This document shows, in pieces, positions 22,978 through 31,268 of a stretch of 64,000 nt of DNA; the first letter of the stretch is position 1; each line of letters opens with the position of its first letter. The notes under the pieces are model-generated. The model worked only from the letters and a program-made list of their open reading frames with translations. It was not told the origin of the DNA and did not search any database. This DNA comes from Bacillus sp. UNC41MFS5 (GTDB lineage Bacteria; Bacillota; Bacilli; Bacillales_B; DSM-18226). The stretch covers positions 62,001-126,000 of the forward strand of contig NZ_JMLP01000011.1 in assembly GCF_000686805.1 (NCBI RefSeq), written 5' to 3'. The position numbers and the translations under genes were made by a program.

Positions 22978-23652
22978 TTATTTTCTTTTATCGACAACTT
23001 TGGCAATGAAATCACCAAAAAGCTGAACAAACTGAACTAAAACAACTAAAATGACAACTGTGGCAACCATGATTGTGTTGTCATAGCGATAATAACCAAA
23101 GCGAATCGCTAAATCACCGATTCCACCTCCGCCAACGGTACCGGCCATAGCAGAAAATCCAACCAAACTAATGAGTGTTAAGGTGATACCAGAGATAATC
23201 CCCGACCTTGCCTCAAGGAGCAGGACATCTTTAATGATCATCCATGGGGTAGCACCAGCAGCAATCGCGGCTTCGATGACGCCTTTATCGATTTCCCTTA
23301 ATGCCGTCTCGACAATCCGAGCAAAGAAGGGAATCGCAGCAACAGAAAGCGAAACACTCGCGGCAGTCGGCCCTATGGTTGTATCAACGAGAAATTTTGT
23401 TAATGGAATTAACGCAACCAATAAAATGATGAAAGGAATAGACCGGATAAGGTTAACAATAAATCCCACAGAAAGCTGGACCCAGCGATTTTGCAAGAAC
23501 AATCCCTTGTCCGTAACATATAAGAGAATCCCAACCGGCAAGCCAATCACAATGGAGATGACTAATGAGATGAGAATCATATAAATGGTTTGTAAAAAAG
23601 CTGTATTAATATCAGGAATAAGTTCCATAAGATGATTAAAATCAAAGCCCAT
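22978..23652 (-). CDS. metI: Methionine ABC transporter permease MetI
   Basis: 224 aa, five to six membrane helices, with the coupling (EAA) loop EAAIAAGATPWMIIKDVLL. GGAGGTG selects ATG 23652, which overlaps the end of metN by 11 bp; the ORF extension to 23688 is not needed. Forms the channel for methionine uptake with MetN. Confidence 0.93.
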   Translation of the reverse strand: MGFDFNHLMELIPDINTAFLQTIYMILISLVISIVIGLPVGILLYVTDKGLFLQNRWVQLSVGFIVNLIRSIPFIILLVALIPLTKFLVDTTIGPTAASVSLSVAAIPFFARIVETALREIDKGVIEAAIAAGATPWMIIKDVLLLEARSGIISGITLTLISLVGFSAMAGTVGGGGIGDLAIRFGYYRYDNTIMVATVVILVVLVQFVQLFGDFIAKVVDKRK

Positions 23653-24655
23653 TACGTAACACCTCCACTTGTGCTGCCCGGTCTTCAATATACTGAAGCG
23701 CCGTCTTCACTTCCTCCTTCGGTCCTTTCAGTTCCATTATAAAAATGCCAAGTGGCAATTCTTGAATATATTCAATCGAACCATGCAGAAAGTTACCTTT
23801 TACGTTAAATTGCTTGAGCGTATCGGAAATAACACCCTCTCCGGCAACTTTCCCCTTGAACAGCACCTTGATGATTGGTCCATCACAAGTAGATAAAATC
23901 GCCTCCGGAATGTCATAAGAAACAACACTATCAATAAACTCCTTTGTGAGTTCTGCCCGAGGGTTGGCAAAAATATCATATACCGCTCCCTCTTCAATGA
24001 CCTTTCCTTCTTGCATGATTGCCATTCTGTGGCAGATTTCCTTGACCACATTCATCTCATGGGTGATTAATACAATCGTAATGCCCAGCTCTTTGTTGAT
24101 CTTTTTTAATAGATTTAAGATTGATTTGGTTGTGGTCGGATCAAGTGCTGAGGTTGCTTCATCGCATAATAGCACCTTCGGATTATTAGCAAGGGCTCGT
24201 GCAATCCCCACCCGTTGTTTTTGTCCACCACTTAGCTGCGCTGGGTACACATCTCGTTTATCCGCAAGTCCTACGGTTTCAAGCAGTTCTTCCACTCGTT
24301 CTTTTATTTGGCTCTTTGGATAGTTGGCAGCTTTCAAGGAAAACACAATATTCTCAAACACTGTTTTTTGACTGATTAAATAAAAGTGTTGAAAAATCAT
24401 GCCAATTTTTAACCGGGCTAACCGCAGATTCTCGCCTTTCAACGAAGTAAGATCAATACCATCAACGGTAATGCTTCCTTTTGTGGGGCGCTCTAACAGA
24501 TTGATACAGCGGAGCAATGAACTTTTTCCGGCACCAGAATAGCCGACAATTCCATAAATCTCGCCTCTTTGAACAGTTAGCGAAACCTCATCAACACCTT
24601 TCACCGTGCCATTTTTCGTTGTGTAAACCTTTGAAAGATTCTGAATCTCAATCAT
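23642..24655 (-). CDS. metN: Methionine ABC transporter ATPase MetN
   Basis: 337 aa. Walker A GYSGAGKSS, signature LSGGQKQRVG, Walker B VLLCDEATSALD and H-loop LITHEMN are intact. The C-terminal about 90 residues form the ACT-like NIL domain that binds methionine and inhibits transport when it is plentiful. AGAGGTAATCAT precedes ATG 24655; the longer frame to 24787 would enter the riboswitch. First gene of the operon. Confidence 0.95.
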   Translation of the reverse strand: MIEIQNLSKVYTTKNGTVKGVDEVSLTVQRGEIYGIVGYSGAGKSSLLRCINLLERPTKGSITVDGIDLTSLKGENLRLARLKIGMIFQHFYLISQKTVFENIVFSLKAANYPKSQIKERVEELLETVGLADKRDVYPAQLSGGQKQRVGIARALANNPKVLLCDEATSALDPTTTKSILNLLKKINKELGITIVLITHEMNVVKEICHRMAIMQEGKVIEEGAVYDIFANPRAELTKEFIDSVVSYDIPEAILSTCDGPIIKVLFKGKVAGEGVISDTLKQFNVKGNFLHGSIEYIQELPLGIFIMELKGPKEEVKTALQYIEDRAAQVEVLRNGL

Positions 24656-24707
24656 ATGATTACCTCTTTTTTCAAATTCTATATTATGAAATAATGATAG
24701 CTTCCAA

Positions 24708-24740
24708 ACAAAAAATGCCCCTCTCAACTGAAAGGGGCAT
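24708..24740 (-). terminator. SAM riboswitch expression-platform terminator
   Basis: On the minus strand ATGCCCCTTTC / GAGAGGGGCAT forms a strong hairpin followed by T6, between the S-box aptamer and metN. An additional CGAAATA / TATTTCG hairpin lies between them (24741-24763). Confidence 0.85.
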
Positions 24741-24762
24741 CGAAATACAAATGGATATTTCG

Positions 24763-24867
24763 ACTTATCTTTCAGAATGAAAGTCATTCTGCAGGAATTG
24801 GCACCTTCCCTACAAGGGGGTTGCCGGACGTCATAGGGCCTAGTCCCTCGGTCGCTCTCGATAAGTT
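24763..24867 (-). promoter_or_regulatory. SAM-I (S-box) riboswitch
   Basis: Read on the minus strand: CTTATCGAGAG, CGAGGGACTAGGCCC, TATGACGTCCGGCAACCC, AAGGTGCCAATTCCTGC and closing AAAGATAAG. These are the conserved blocks of the S-box four-way junction in the correct order, directly upstream of metNIQ. Confidence 0.97.
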
Positions 24868-24892
24868 TATAATCGTTTTTTAAGTTAGGTTG

Positions 24893-24921
24893 ATATTACT
24901 AATCAATTTTTATATTGTCAA
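24893..24921 (-). promoter_or_regulatory. Sigma-A promoter of metNIQ leader
   Basis: On the minus strand TTGACA (24921-24916), a 17-bp spacer, then TAATAT (24898-24893). Transcription starts about 20 nt before the S-box. Confidence 0.85.
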
Positions 24922-25178
24922 TCATCAGAAAACAGTAATTTTCTACGAAAAAGCGCTTCCATTCCTATTAAATCAATCAACTAAGTAGATTTAAAATTTT
25001 TTTATTTTGCTGCACCTAACAATGATATTGGACAATAGGGTCATAGGCATCTGATTGGTCTCCAAACTTATCAACAACATGATGAAGAGGTTTTGATTTC
25101 TACTTTTACTGGTTGGGTTACACAGCAAGCTGACACAGTTTCCCTTAAATCAAAAAAATATGTTTTTATTGATTAAAA

Positions 25179-25213
25179 AAAACAGACCTTATCCTAATGC
25201 GAAAAAGTCTGCC
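25179..25213 (-). terminator. Probable terminator of the catabolic operon
   Basis: A short CAGAC / GTCTG stem is followed on the minus strand by T8, 32 nt after the last gene of the cluster. The stem is weak. The remaining intergenic DNA from 24922 to 25178 shows no gene or strong motif. Confidence 0.4.
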
Positions 25214-25244
25214 ACTTTAATAGAATATATTCCTGGTGATAAAA

Positions 25245-26210
25245 TCAAAATCTTTCAAGTAATTCGATGATCACCTTGTATGTAGAGGTTGTGTCCATAT
25301 ATGCATATCTGCCCTTACCATTCCAGAAATTACCTCTTTGGATTACCGGATAACCCATGTCCTCCAGTAATCTCACCTTTTCCTCCATATCTTCGACCAC
25401 AAAGGAAATATGGTGAACCCCTTCGCCATATGTTTCGAGGTGCTTTTTCCAGGTGCTCGGTGAATCGCCCGGCTCAATTAACTCAAGTTGAAGTAAAGGA
25501 GTATTTATAAACATATATTTGGAGTCAGCCTCCGTTGGCTTTCCTTCAAAAATAACTTGAGTAAGCTCACTTGGACCTGACTGAATCACCGGAGGTCTTT
25601 CCACACCCAATAACTTACAATATGCTTCAGCAGCTGCATCCAAATCTCTCACCACAATGGCCAGCTGCTCGACTGTATTGGTTCCAAGTAAGGGAATGAA
25701 GGTATCTGTCTTAGGAGTGGTATCCCGCGGTTCAGCACTTTCTAGTAGTTCCATGAGTGTCTTATGACTACTTAACGTATCGACATAAACATATCTTCCA
25801 TCACTAGATGTAAATTCCCCGCTCTGCAGCAACGGAAATCCATTCTCCTCAAAAACAGGCAGCTTCTCTTTAATAGAGTCCACATCAAAAGCGATATGAT
25901 GGATACCTTCCCCCACCGAATCCAAAAATTCGCGCATGGTGCCAGGTTCTTGGTTCGGTTCAATCAATTCGAATTGCACAGTCGGTGTATTTAAAAATAC
26001 GAGTTTACTACGGGACTCAGTTGGCTGACCGCGAAAGACCACTTTAGAAACATCACGGTCGCCTGTTAAAAACCACTTAGGTGTCGGTATCCCCAGAAGT
26101 TTCGCAAATGCTTCGGATGCTTGCTCAATATCACGAACAACGAAAGCAATTTGATTAATGACGTTATTTCCAGCTAACGGCTTTAATTCCGTCAATGATT
26201 TTTCGGTCAT
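25245..26210 (-). CDS. Two-domain VOC (glyoxalase/extradiol fold) protein
   Basis: 321 aa made of two tandem VOC units (about 15-155 and 170-321). Each shows IAFVVRDIEQA / LAIVVRDLDAA, FELIEP / LELIEPGD, and GEGIHHIAFDVD / GEGVHHISFVVE. Metal ligands are plausible in HHIAF, HHISF and the terminal MELLE / IELLE. Such pairs resemble methylmalonyl-CoA epimerase, HPPD or ring-cleavage relatives; the reaction is not determined. Last gene of the aromatic cluster, 30 nt after the dehydrogenase gene, so it probably acts on a ring-fission or side-chain intermediate. Confidence 0.75.
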   Translation of the reverse strand: MTEKSLTELKPLAGNNVINQIAFVVRDIEQASEAFAKLLGIPTPKWFLTGDRDVSKVVFRGQPTESRSKLVFLNTPTVQFELIEPNQEPGTMREFLDSVGEGIHHIAFDVDSIKEKLPVFEENGFPLLQSGEFTSSDGRYVYVDTLSSHKTLMELLESAEPRDTTPKTDTFIPLLGTNTVEQLAIVVRDLDAAAEAYCKLLGVERPPVIQSGPSELTQVIFEGKPTEADSKYMFINTPLLQLELIEPGDSPSTWKKHLETYGEGVHHISFVVEDMEEKVRLLEDMGYPVIQRGNFWNGKGRYAYMDTTSTYKVIIELLERF

Positions 26211-26240
26211 TGATATTCCCCCAGTTATTTCATGCTAAAA

Positions 26241-27029
26241 TCAACCCAGTCCGCGAACAGCCAAGCCCCCATCACTTGAAATCACTTCACCGGTAATCGC
26301 ACGGGCCTGATCGGAAGCAAGTAGTAGATAAGCTCCCACATGGTCTTCCGATTGCATCGCAATTTGGAGTGGATTTCGTTTCTTAATACTCTTCTCTTTT
26401 GTCTCATTATCGACTGTTTTTACAAAGGGCTGAAGCGGCGGAATGACATGAAGTTCGGTTAACGTTCCTCCAGGTGCCACCGCATTGACACGGATATCTG
26501 GTGCTAATTCAAACGCCAATTGCCGCATTAACCCGATTTGGGCATGTTTGCTCGCCGTATACCAGACTCCTCCGCCATCAGGATAAAACCCGGCCCCAGA
26601 AACCGTGAAAATCATATTCCCGGCTGTTTTCTTAAGTTCCGCAGTAACTGCTTTTGCCCCGTTAAAATATCCCTTAACATTGATAGTAAATAGCAGGTCA
26701 TAGGCATCAGACATCGCTTCCGGAGTGACATTTTCAAATTTGGCGAATCCATCGAAGACACCAGCATTAGCCACAAACACGTCTAATTTGCCGTATGTTT
26801 CGACAGCTGTTTGCACTGCTCGCACATGGTCTTCATAAACAGTCACGTCACCTTCAACGCATTGAACCTGTTCTCCAAATTGCTGTTTGAGCTCTTTTAG
26901 CCCGGCTAGAGACCGATCCAGGATGGTGACCACAGCACCTTCTTTCACAAATGCCTCGGTGACAGCCTTTCCAATTCCGGAGGCACCTCCGGTCAAATAA
27001 ATTGATTTTCCTGTGAGTTGAGCCATCAT
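26241..27029 (-). CDS. SDR oxidoreductase, probable cis-dihydrodiol dehydrogenase
   Basis: 262 aa. Rossmann motif TGGASGIGKA, NAG motif VANAG and catalytic YTASKHA (preceded by Ser in TVSGAGFYPDGGG) are in place. The GAGFYPDGGG-VWYTASKHA arrangement is the one seen in BphB/HcaB-type cis-2,3-dihydrodiol dehydrogenases, which rearomatise the diol made by a Rieske dioxygenase to a catechol with NAD+. It directly follows the dioxygenase beta gene, which supports this role. Confidence 0.82.
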   Translation of the reverse strand: MMAQLTGKSIYLTGGASGIGKAVTEAFVKEGAVVTILDRSLAGLKELKQQFGEQVQCVEGDVTVYEDHVRAVQTAVETYGKLDVFVANAGVFDGFAKFENVTPEAMSDAYDLLFTINVKGYFNGAKAVTAELKKTAGNMIFTVSGAGFYPDGGGVWYTASKHAQIGLMRQLAFELAPDIRVNAVAPGGTLTELHVIPPLQPFVKTVDNETKEKSIKKRNPLQIAMQSEDHVGAYLLLASDQARAITGEVISSDGGLAVRGLG

Positions 27030-27052
27030 GGTGTTCCCTTCTACTTTAGCTA

Positions 27053-27562
27053 TTATACAAAAATCGCCAAATTCCTTGTATTTAATGTCGTTTGGTCCAC
27101 AATAAAAAACCGCTTAGATAGCTTCCATTCCCCATCAACATACCTAAATTCATCTTGCCGTTCGCCCGAAATTAGATCGTGATGGATATCAGTACTGCGG
27201 CTGCGGTAGATGGTTAAATAACTGTGGACGACTGCCTTTTCATTCGGAACGTACTCGAGCAGGCGCACGTTATTGACCGACCTCCGTGTCCGCGACGGCG
27301 GTATCTCAGCCCAGGCGTAATCCGTTTTTAAGCGATCAACGCGGATTTTCAATAATTCAATATCATCATCAAATGCAAACATATCTAAGGAATAATCGGG
27401 TCGCTCAATCCCTTCCTTATTGACCCGAACCGGCATTTGATAGGAAATTTCCGGATGAAGGAGGCTGAACCAGCCATCAAAATCAATATCATCAAGAAAC
27501 TTGGCCTCTACATACAGCCATTGTTCAAATTCATAGGTTGCCAGCATTTTCTCTATACTCAT
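27053..27562 (-). CDS. Aromatic ring-hydroxylating dioxygenase, beta subunit
   Basis: 169 aa with the SnoaL/NTF2-like fold of small subunits: EAKFLDDIDFDGWFSLLHPEISYQMPVR, LKTDYAWAEIPPSRTRRSVNNVRLL and ISGERQDEFRYVDGEWKLSKR. It has a structural role in the alpha3beta3 oxygenase. GGGAGGATTC precedes two adjacent ATGs (27565 and 27562); the second is better spaced. It lies 49 nt after the alpha gene. Confidence 0.9.
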   Translation of the reverse strand: MSIEKMLATYEFEQWLYVEAKFLDDIDFDGWFSLLHPEISYQMPVRVNKEGIERPDYSLDMFAFDDDIELLKIRVDRLKTDYAWAEIPPSRTRRSVNNVRLLEYVPNEKAVVHSYLTIYRSRSTDIHHDLISGERQDEFRYVDGEWKLSKRFFIVDQTTLNTRNLAIFV

Positions 27563-27610
27563 CATGAATCCTCCCATCATTCACACATATTTCAAAAAGG
27601 CTCTTTCGCA

Positions 27611-28915
27611 TCACGTCGTCATTAAATCGAGCCAGTAACGATAAAAGTTCCTTTGATTGGCCTCGGTAAATTTATCATCAAAAACCACCCCAGGACCTAC
27701 AAAATCCTCGACAGGTTGACGATGTAACCCCATCGTATAATTAAAGGTCAACTGTTTCACTAAAGGCATCGTACCAGAGGCGGCCGCAGTAATATCCGTA
27801 AATACCTCGGTATCATCCTGTTCAAAAATACCGGATGGACTGAAGGTTAAAATAAACGACTCACGAGAGCGCTTTTTCCAATCGAGTGAAGCATTTTTCT
27901 CGACTAAAAACCAAGTAATAACCTCCATTTTGTCAACACCCACCGGTCTCCAGAGACGAACCGAAGTATTGGAAATCAACTGGCCTTTTACCTTTGTATG
28001 AGAAATCAAGAAGGATAGATTTGGAAAAATATTCCCAATCATATTTTTTATATTAGACAAGACGTCATATTGTTCTTCGGTTAAATTGGACTTAAATTCA
28101 TCCTTGAGTTCTTCAGGAAAAGCAAAATCAGGATTCGGCGTGCCAAGATTTAAGCCATGTCCATGGTTTGTATGGATTTGATACCCTTTTTTGGAATAAG
28201 TAGCACTTGGAACCATTCCTAATTTAACAATCGAGCCGTGCGTCACCATCGTATGATAGGAATCGCCAACAAAATTATCGGCACCAATTTTCCAATTCGA
28301 TTGAATAATAAATCGTTGCGGCGGCCCTACGACTTCCATTTCGGCACGGCCCACTAAAATATCAAGGTACCATTTAAAGTCACCTAAAAAATCTTCTAAT
28401 GATTCTGCTTCGTCATTCCATGTACCAAAGATCAGGCCTTTGTAGGTTTCAATTCTGACTTTATGAAGCCCTAAACCCGATTTATCAAAGCCTTCACCGT
28501 AAATATCCTTTTGCAGCGGAACGCCGACACAGTCGCCATTGTTTTTAAAATTAAAGCCATGATATGGGCAGGTAAAGGAAGATTTATTACCGGCATCTGC
28601 CCGGCAAAGCTTCATGCCGCGATGGGTACACATATTATATAGACCACGAATTTCACCATCAGCACCACGTGTAAGAATGACAGAATAACCAGCTACATCT
28701 CTCGTAATGAAATCATTTTTATTGGGGATTTCAGATACATGACCAATAAACAACCAAGTTTTTAAAAATACTTTCTTGTGTTCAATGTCATAAATCTTTG
28801 GGTCACCTAAAAGCGAGGCAGGAATGGAACCTTCTTCTGGTCGAACGGATTCGATTAAGTATTCAATAGCTTCTTTTTGCGACATTTCTTCAAGATTGAT
28901 GTTCGTTTTAATCAT
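27611..28915 (-). CDS. Aromatic ring-hydroxylating dioxygenase, alpha subunit (Rieske)
   Basis: 434 aa. The Rieske [2Fe-2S] ligands are Cys96-x-His98 (MCTHRGMKLC) and Cys116-x2-His119 (TCPYHGFNF). The mononuclear iron motif DNFVGDSYHTMVTHGS supplies the two His, with a C-terminal Asp expected in the helix near 380. The enzyme adds O2 across an aromatic ring to give a cis-dihydrodiol. No ferredoxin or reductase gene is present in the cluster, so electrons must come from elsewhere. The alpha-beta-dihydrodiol dehydrogenase order is the classical one. The ring substrate is unknown. Confidence 0.93.
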   Translation of the reverse strand: MIKTNINLEEMSQKEAIEYLIESVRPEEGSIPASLLGDPKIYDIEHKKVFLKTWLFIGHVSEIPNKNDFITRDVAGYSVILTRGADGEIRGLYNMCTHRGMKLCRADAGNKSSFTCPYHGFNFKNNGDCVGVPLQKDIYGEGFDKSGLGLHKVRIETYKGLIFGTWNDEAESLEDFLGDFKWYLDILVGRAEMEVVGPPQRFIIQSNWKIGADNFVGDSYHTMVTHGSIVKLGMVPSATYSKKGYQIHTNHGHGLNLGTPNPDFAFPEELKDEFKSNLTEEQYDVLSNIKNMIGNIFPNLSFLISHTKVKGQLISNTSVRLWRPVGVDKMEVITWFLVEKNASLDWKKRSRESFILTFSPSGIFEQDDTEVFTDITAAASGTMPLVKQLTFNYTMGLHRQPVEDFVGPGVVFDDKFTEANQRNFYRYWLDLMTT

Positions 28916-29012
28916 AGGCCTATCCCCCTAATTTTTTCCTCATATTCACAGGAGAATGATAACAACACTTCGGGGTTCCCCTGTTTTTTACTATAATATA
29001 ATTATTTTACCA

Positions 29013-29798
29013 TTATCCCACTATAACGACCGAATCCTTATTTTTCAAAACAGACAATACACTCAGCGCAGCCAAGTAACTCGTCTTCGGATTATTTGGC
29101 ATTGGATCATTTTCCACTTGAAGTGATAGTTTTCCGAAAGAACCGGATGCCTCAATCGTGTGACTATTTTTCCTCACGGTTGGATCAGAGATAATTTTCA
29201 CACCTGTTTGATCTGGACCCAGCCCCGCCAAAGACAAAATAATCGATACATTAATATTTTTCGGGAATAATTCAATCGCTTCATTTGCTGAGCCTTCGAA
29301 CATCACTTGTTCTCGGTCAGCAGGCGCTCCAGGAAGTGCTTGGGGCGGTTTCCTAGTAATAATAGAAACCGATTCTAGTTCGCCTATCGATTTAGCTGCC
29401 TTCAGGATATCCAATCCACCGATGGCCCCTGCGGGTAAATGGATTCTCGTGCCGCTTGCTTGACAGATCCTTTCAAGTTCCCGGTAAAAATCCACATTGG
29501 CTAAAGCACCCACACTGCTTAACACTAAATCTTTGCCACTTGCTAGAATCGCAGCCGCATTGTCTTTCACCACTTCAATGGTCGCCGCTTCAATCACCAC
29601 GTCAATCGCAGGATCTTCGATTAACAGTTGAACATCCTGATAGTCTTCTGTATCAAATTCAGCAGCAAGCTGCTCCGCCGTTTGTTTGCTCCGTGTATAG
29701 AGGCCGACAATTTTACCACCTGGAAGAAGTCCTTCGATATTAATGCGTTGAAGGAGGAACTTGCCAATATTTCCTCCCCCAATTAACCCTATTCTCAT
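29013..29798 (-). CDS. Aspartate dehydrogenase family protein (NadX-like)
   Basis: 261 aa. NAD-binding GLIGGGNIGKFLL, the family motif LPAGAIGGLDILKAAKSIG, KPPQALPG, and FPKNINVSIILSLAGLGPDQT followed by KIISDP are those of L-aspartate dehydrogenases. The known reaction is NAD(P)-dependent oxidative deamination of aspartate to iminoaspartate or oxaloacetate. Its place inside an aromatic-degradation operon is unusual. It may act on an amino-acid-like or imine intermediate, or the family has a different role here; both are inference. Confidence 0.82.
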   Translation of the reverse strand: MRIGLIGGGNIGKFLLQRINIEGLLPGGKIVGLYTRSKQTAEQLAAEFDTEDYQDVQLLIEDPAIDVVIEAATIEVVKDNAAAILASGKDLVLSSVGALANVDFYRELERICQASGTRIHLPAGAIGGLDILKAAKSIGELESVSIITRKPPQALPGAPADREQVMFEGSANEAIELFPKNINVSIILSLAGLGPDQTGVKIISDPTVRKNSHTIEASGSFGKLSLQVENDPMPNNPKTSYLAALSVLSVLKNKDSVVIVG

Positions 29799-29810
29799 CT
29801 AGATTCCCCC

Positions 29811-31256
29811 TTAATTGGCCAAACCATAAGAATCTGCGAAATATTCGAGCCCGCAATGTCTCGTTTCACGAGAAAGACCGCTTTCCTTTAATCCAGGGAA
29901 ATCAAGATGGAGGTCTTGGAAAACCGTATGATTATTATGAAAAACTGCTCCTGCTTCCAATCGGTCCGCTAATTTTACCGCTAACGCCTCATCCTCTGTC
30001 CAAACAGACGCTCTTAAACCAAATTCACTGTCATTGGCTAGTCGTACGACTTCATCAACATCCGAGAACGGCAAAATCGGAATCACTGGGCCGAATTGTT
30101 CAGCACGCACAATTTCACTTGTTTGCTCTACTCCAGTAATAATCGTCGGTGCAATAAAATAACCTTGTTCCCACGATTCCGGATTGAGTTGAATTCCGCC
30201 CGTAATGACATTCGCTCCTGCATCAGCAGCTCGTTTGATTAAGCCGTTTACATAGTCATATTGTGACTTGTTATTTAATGGACCCATCTCCACATCCGTT
30301 TGAATCCCATCCCCAACTCGAATGCGACTGAATTCCTTCGTTAATTTATCAACGATCTCTTCATAACGGGATTCGTGCACATAGATCCTTTTAATGGCGG
30401 AGCACACTTGTCCAGCCGCACGAAGAACACCAAACCTGAGACGTTTCACAGCCTCGTCATCTAAATTAGCATCAGCCAGAAGAATCGCTGCATCATTTCC
30501 GCCCAGTTCCATATACAGTTTTTTGACGGTCCCAGCAGCGGCACGCATAATTTCCTTACCCGTTTCGGTACTGCCAACGAATGCAATCGTGCGAACCCGC
30601 GGGTCGGAACATAATGCATCCCCAATCACACCGCCGGAACCCGTTACCACATTGATGACTCCATCCGGAAAGTAGGATGCAACCACTTTTAAAAACGTCA
30701 TAATCGTTAAGGGACAGCTGGTCGCCGGCTTCACCACAACAGTATTTCCTGCCAACACCGCAGGAATGACTCGCTTAAAGGTAAGAATCAGCGGTGAGTT
30801 CCACGGTGAGATGATCGCTGCCACCCCGCGCGGACGCTTGCGGATCTGCACCTTTTGACCACCTGGCAAGCTTTCAGGCTGCCACCACTCTAATAATTCT
30901 TCTGCTCCCTGCTTCATTATATCGACACATCGAAGCAAATCCTTCTTTGCTTCAACCAGTACCTTGCCATTCTCGCGAACTAGTAAACTAACATTCTCTT
31001 CCACGATGGCCTTAATCTCCTCAGCTGCGAGCCTCATCCGGTTAGCACGGTCCTCAATCTCACTTTGCGACCAGCTTTCATAGACTTTCGCTGCGGTTCC
31101 CACTGCTTCTTCTACATCCGCTTTTGAACATAAAGCAACTTCGCCGACCACTTCACTCGTCTGTGCTGGATTAATGACTTTTACTGTTTTTTCGGCTTGG
31201 ATCCACTGACCGCCAATTAAGTATTTTCCTGAAACATATGGATGTGTTGAAATCAC
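29811..31256 (-). CDS. NAD(P)-dependent aldehyde dehydrogenase
   Basis: 481 aa, standard length. NAD-binding IISPWNSPLIL and FVGSTETGKEIM, general base Glu in YMELGGNDAAIL, and catalytic Cys in RAAGQVCSAIKRIYV are all present. It oxidises an aldehyde to an acid, in an ortho/meta-cleavage pathway typically a hydroxymuconic or side-chain aldehyde. It starts with GTG behind GGGAGGA and lies 12 nt after the TPP enzyme gene, which could supply the aldehyde by decarboxylating a 2-oxo acid. Confidence 0.9.
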   Translation of the reverse strand: MISTHPYVSGKYLIGGQWIQAEKTVKVINPAQTSEVVGEVALCSKADVEEAVGTAAKVYESWSQSEIEDRANRMRLAAEEIKAIVEENVSLLVRENGKVLVEAKKDLLRCVDIMKQGAEELLEWWQPESLPGGQKVQIRKRPRGVAAIISPWNSPLILTFKRVIPAVLAGNTVVVKPATSCPLTIMTFLKVVASYFPDGVINVVTGSGGVIGDALCSDPRVRTIAFVGSTETGKEIMRAAAGTVKKLYMELGGNDAAILLADANLDDEAVKRLRFGVLRAAGQVCSAIKRIYVHESRYEEIVDKLTKEFSRIRVGDGIQTDVEMGPLNNKSQYDYVNGLIKRAADAGANVITGGIQLNPESWEQGYFIAPTIITGVEQTSEIVRAEQFGPVIPILPFSDVDEVVRLANDSEFGLRASVWTEDEALAVKLADRLEAGAVFHNNHTVFQDLHLDFPGLKESGLSRETRHCGLEYFADSYGLAN

Positions 31257-31268
31257 GTTTATTCCTCC

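Noticed and set aside
23653..24787. Longer N-termini for MetI and MetN
   Set aside because: The extensions run into the upstream gene or the SAM riboswitch, and strong ribosome binding sites mark the shorter starts.
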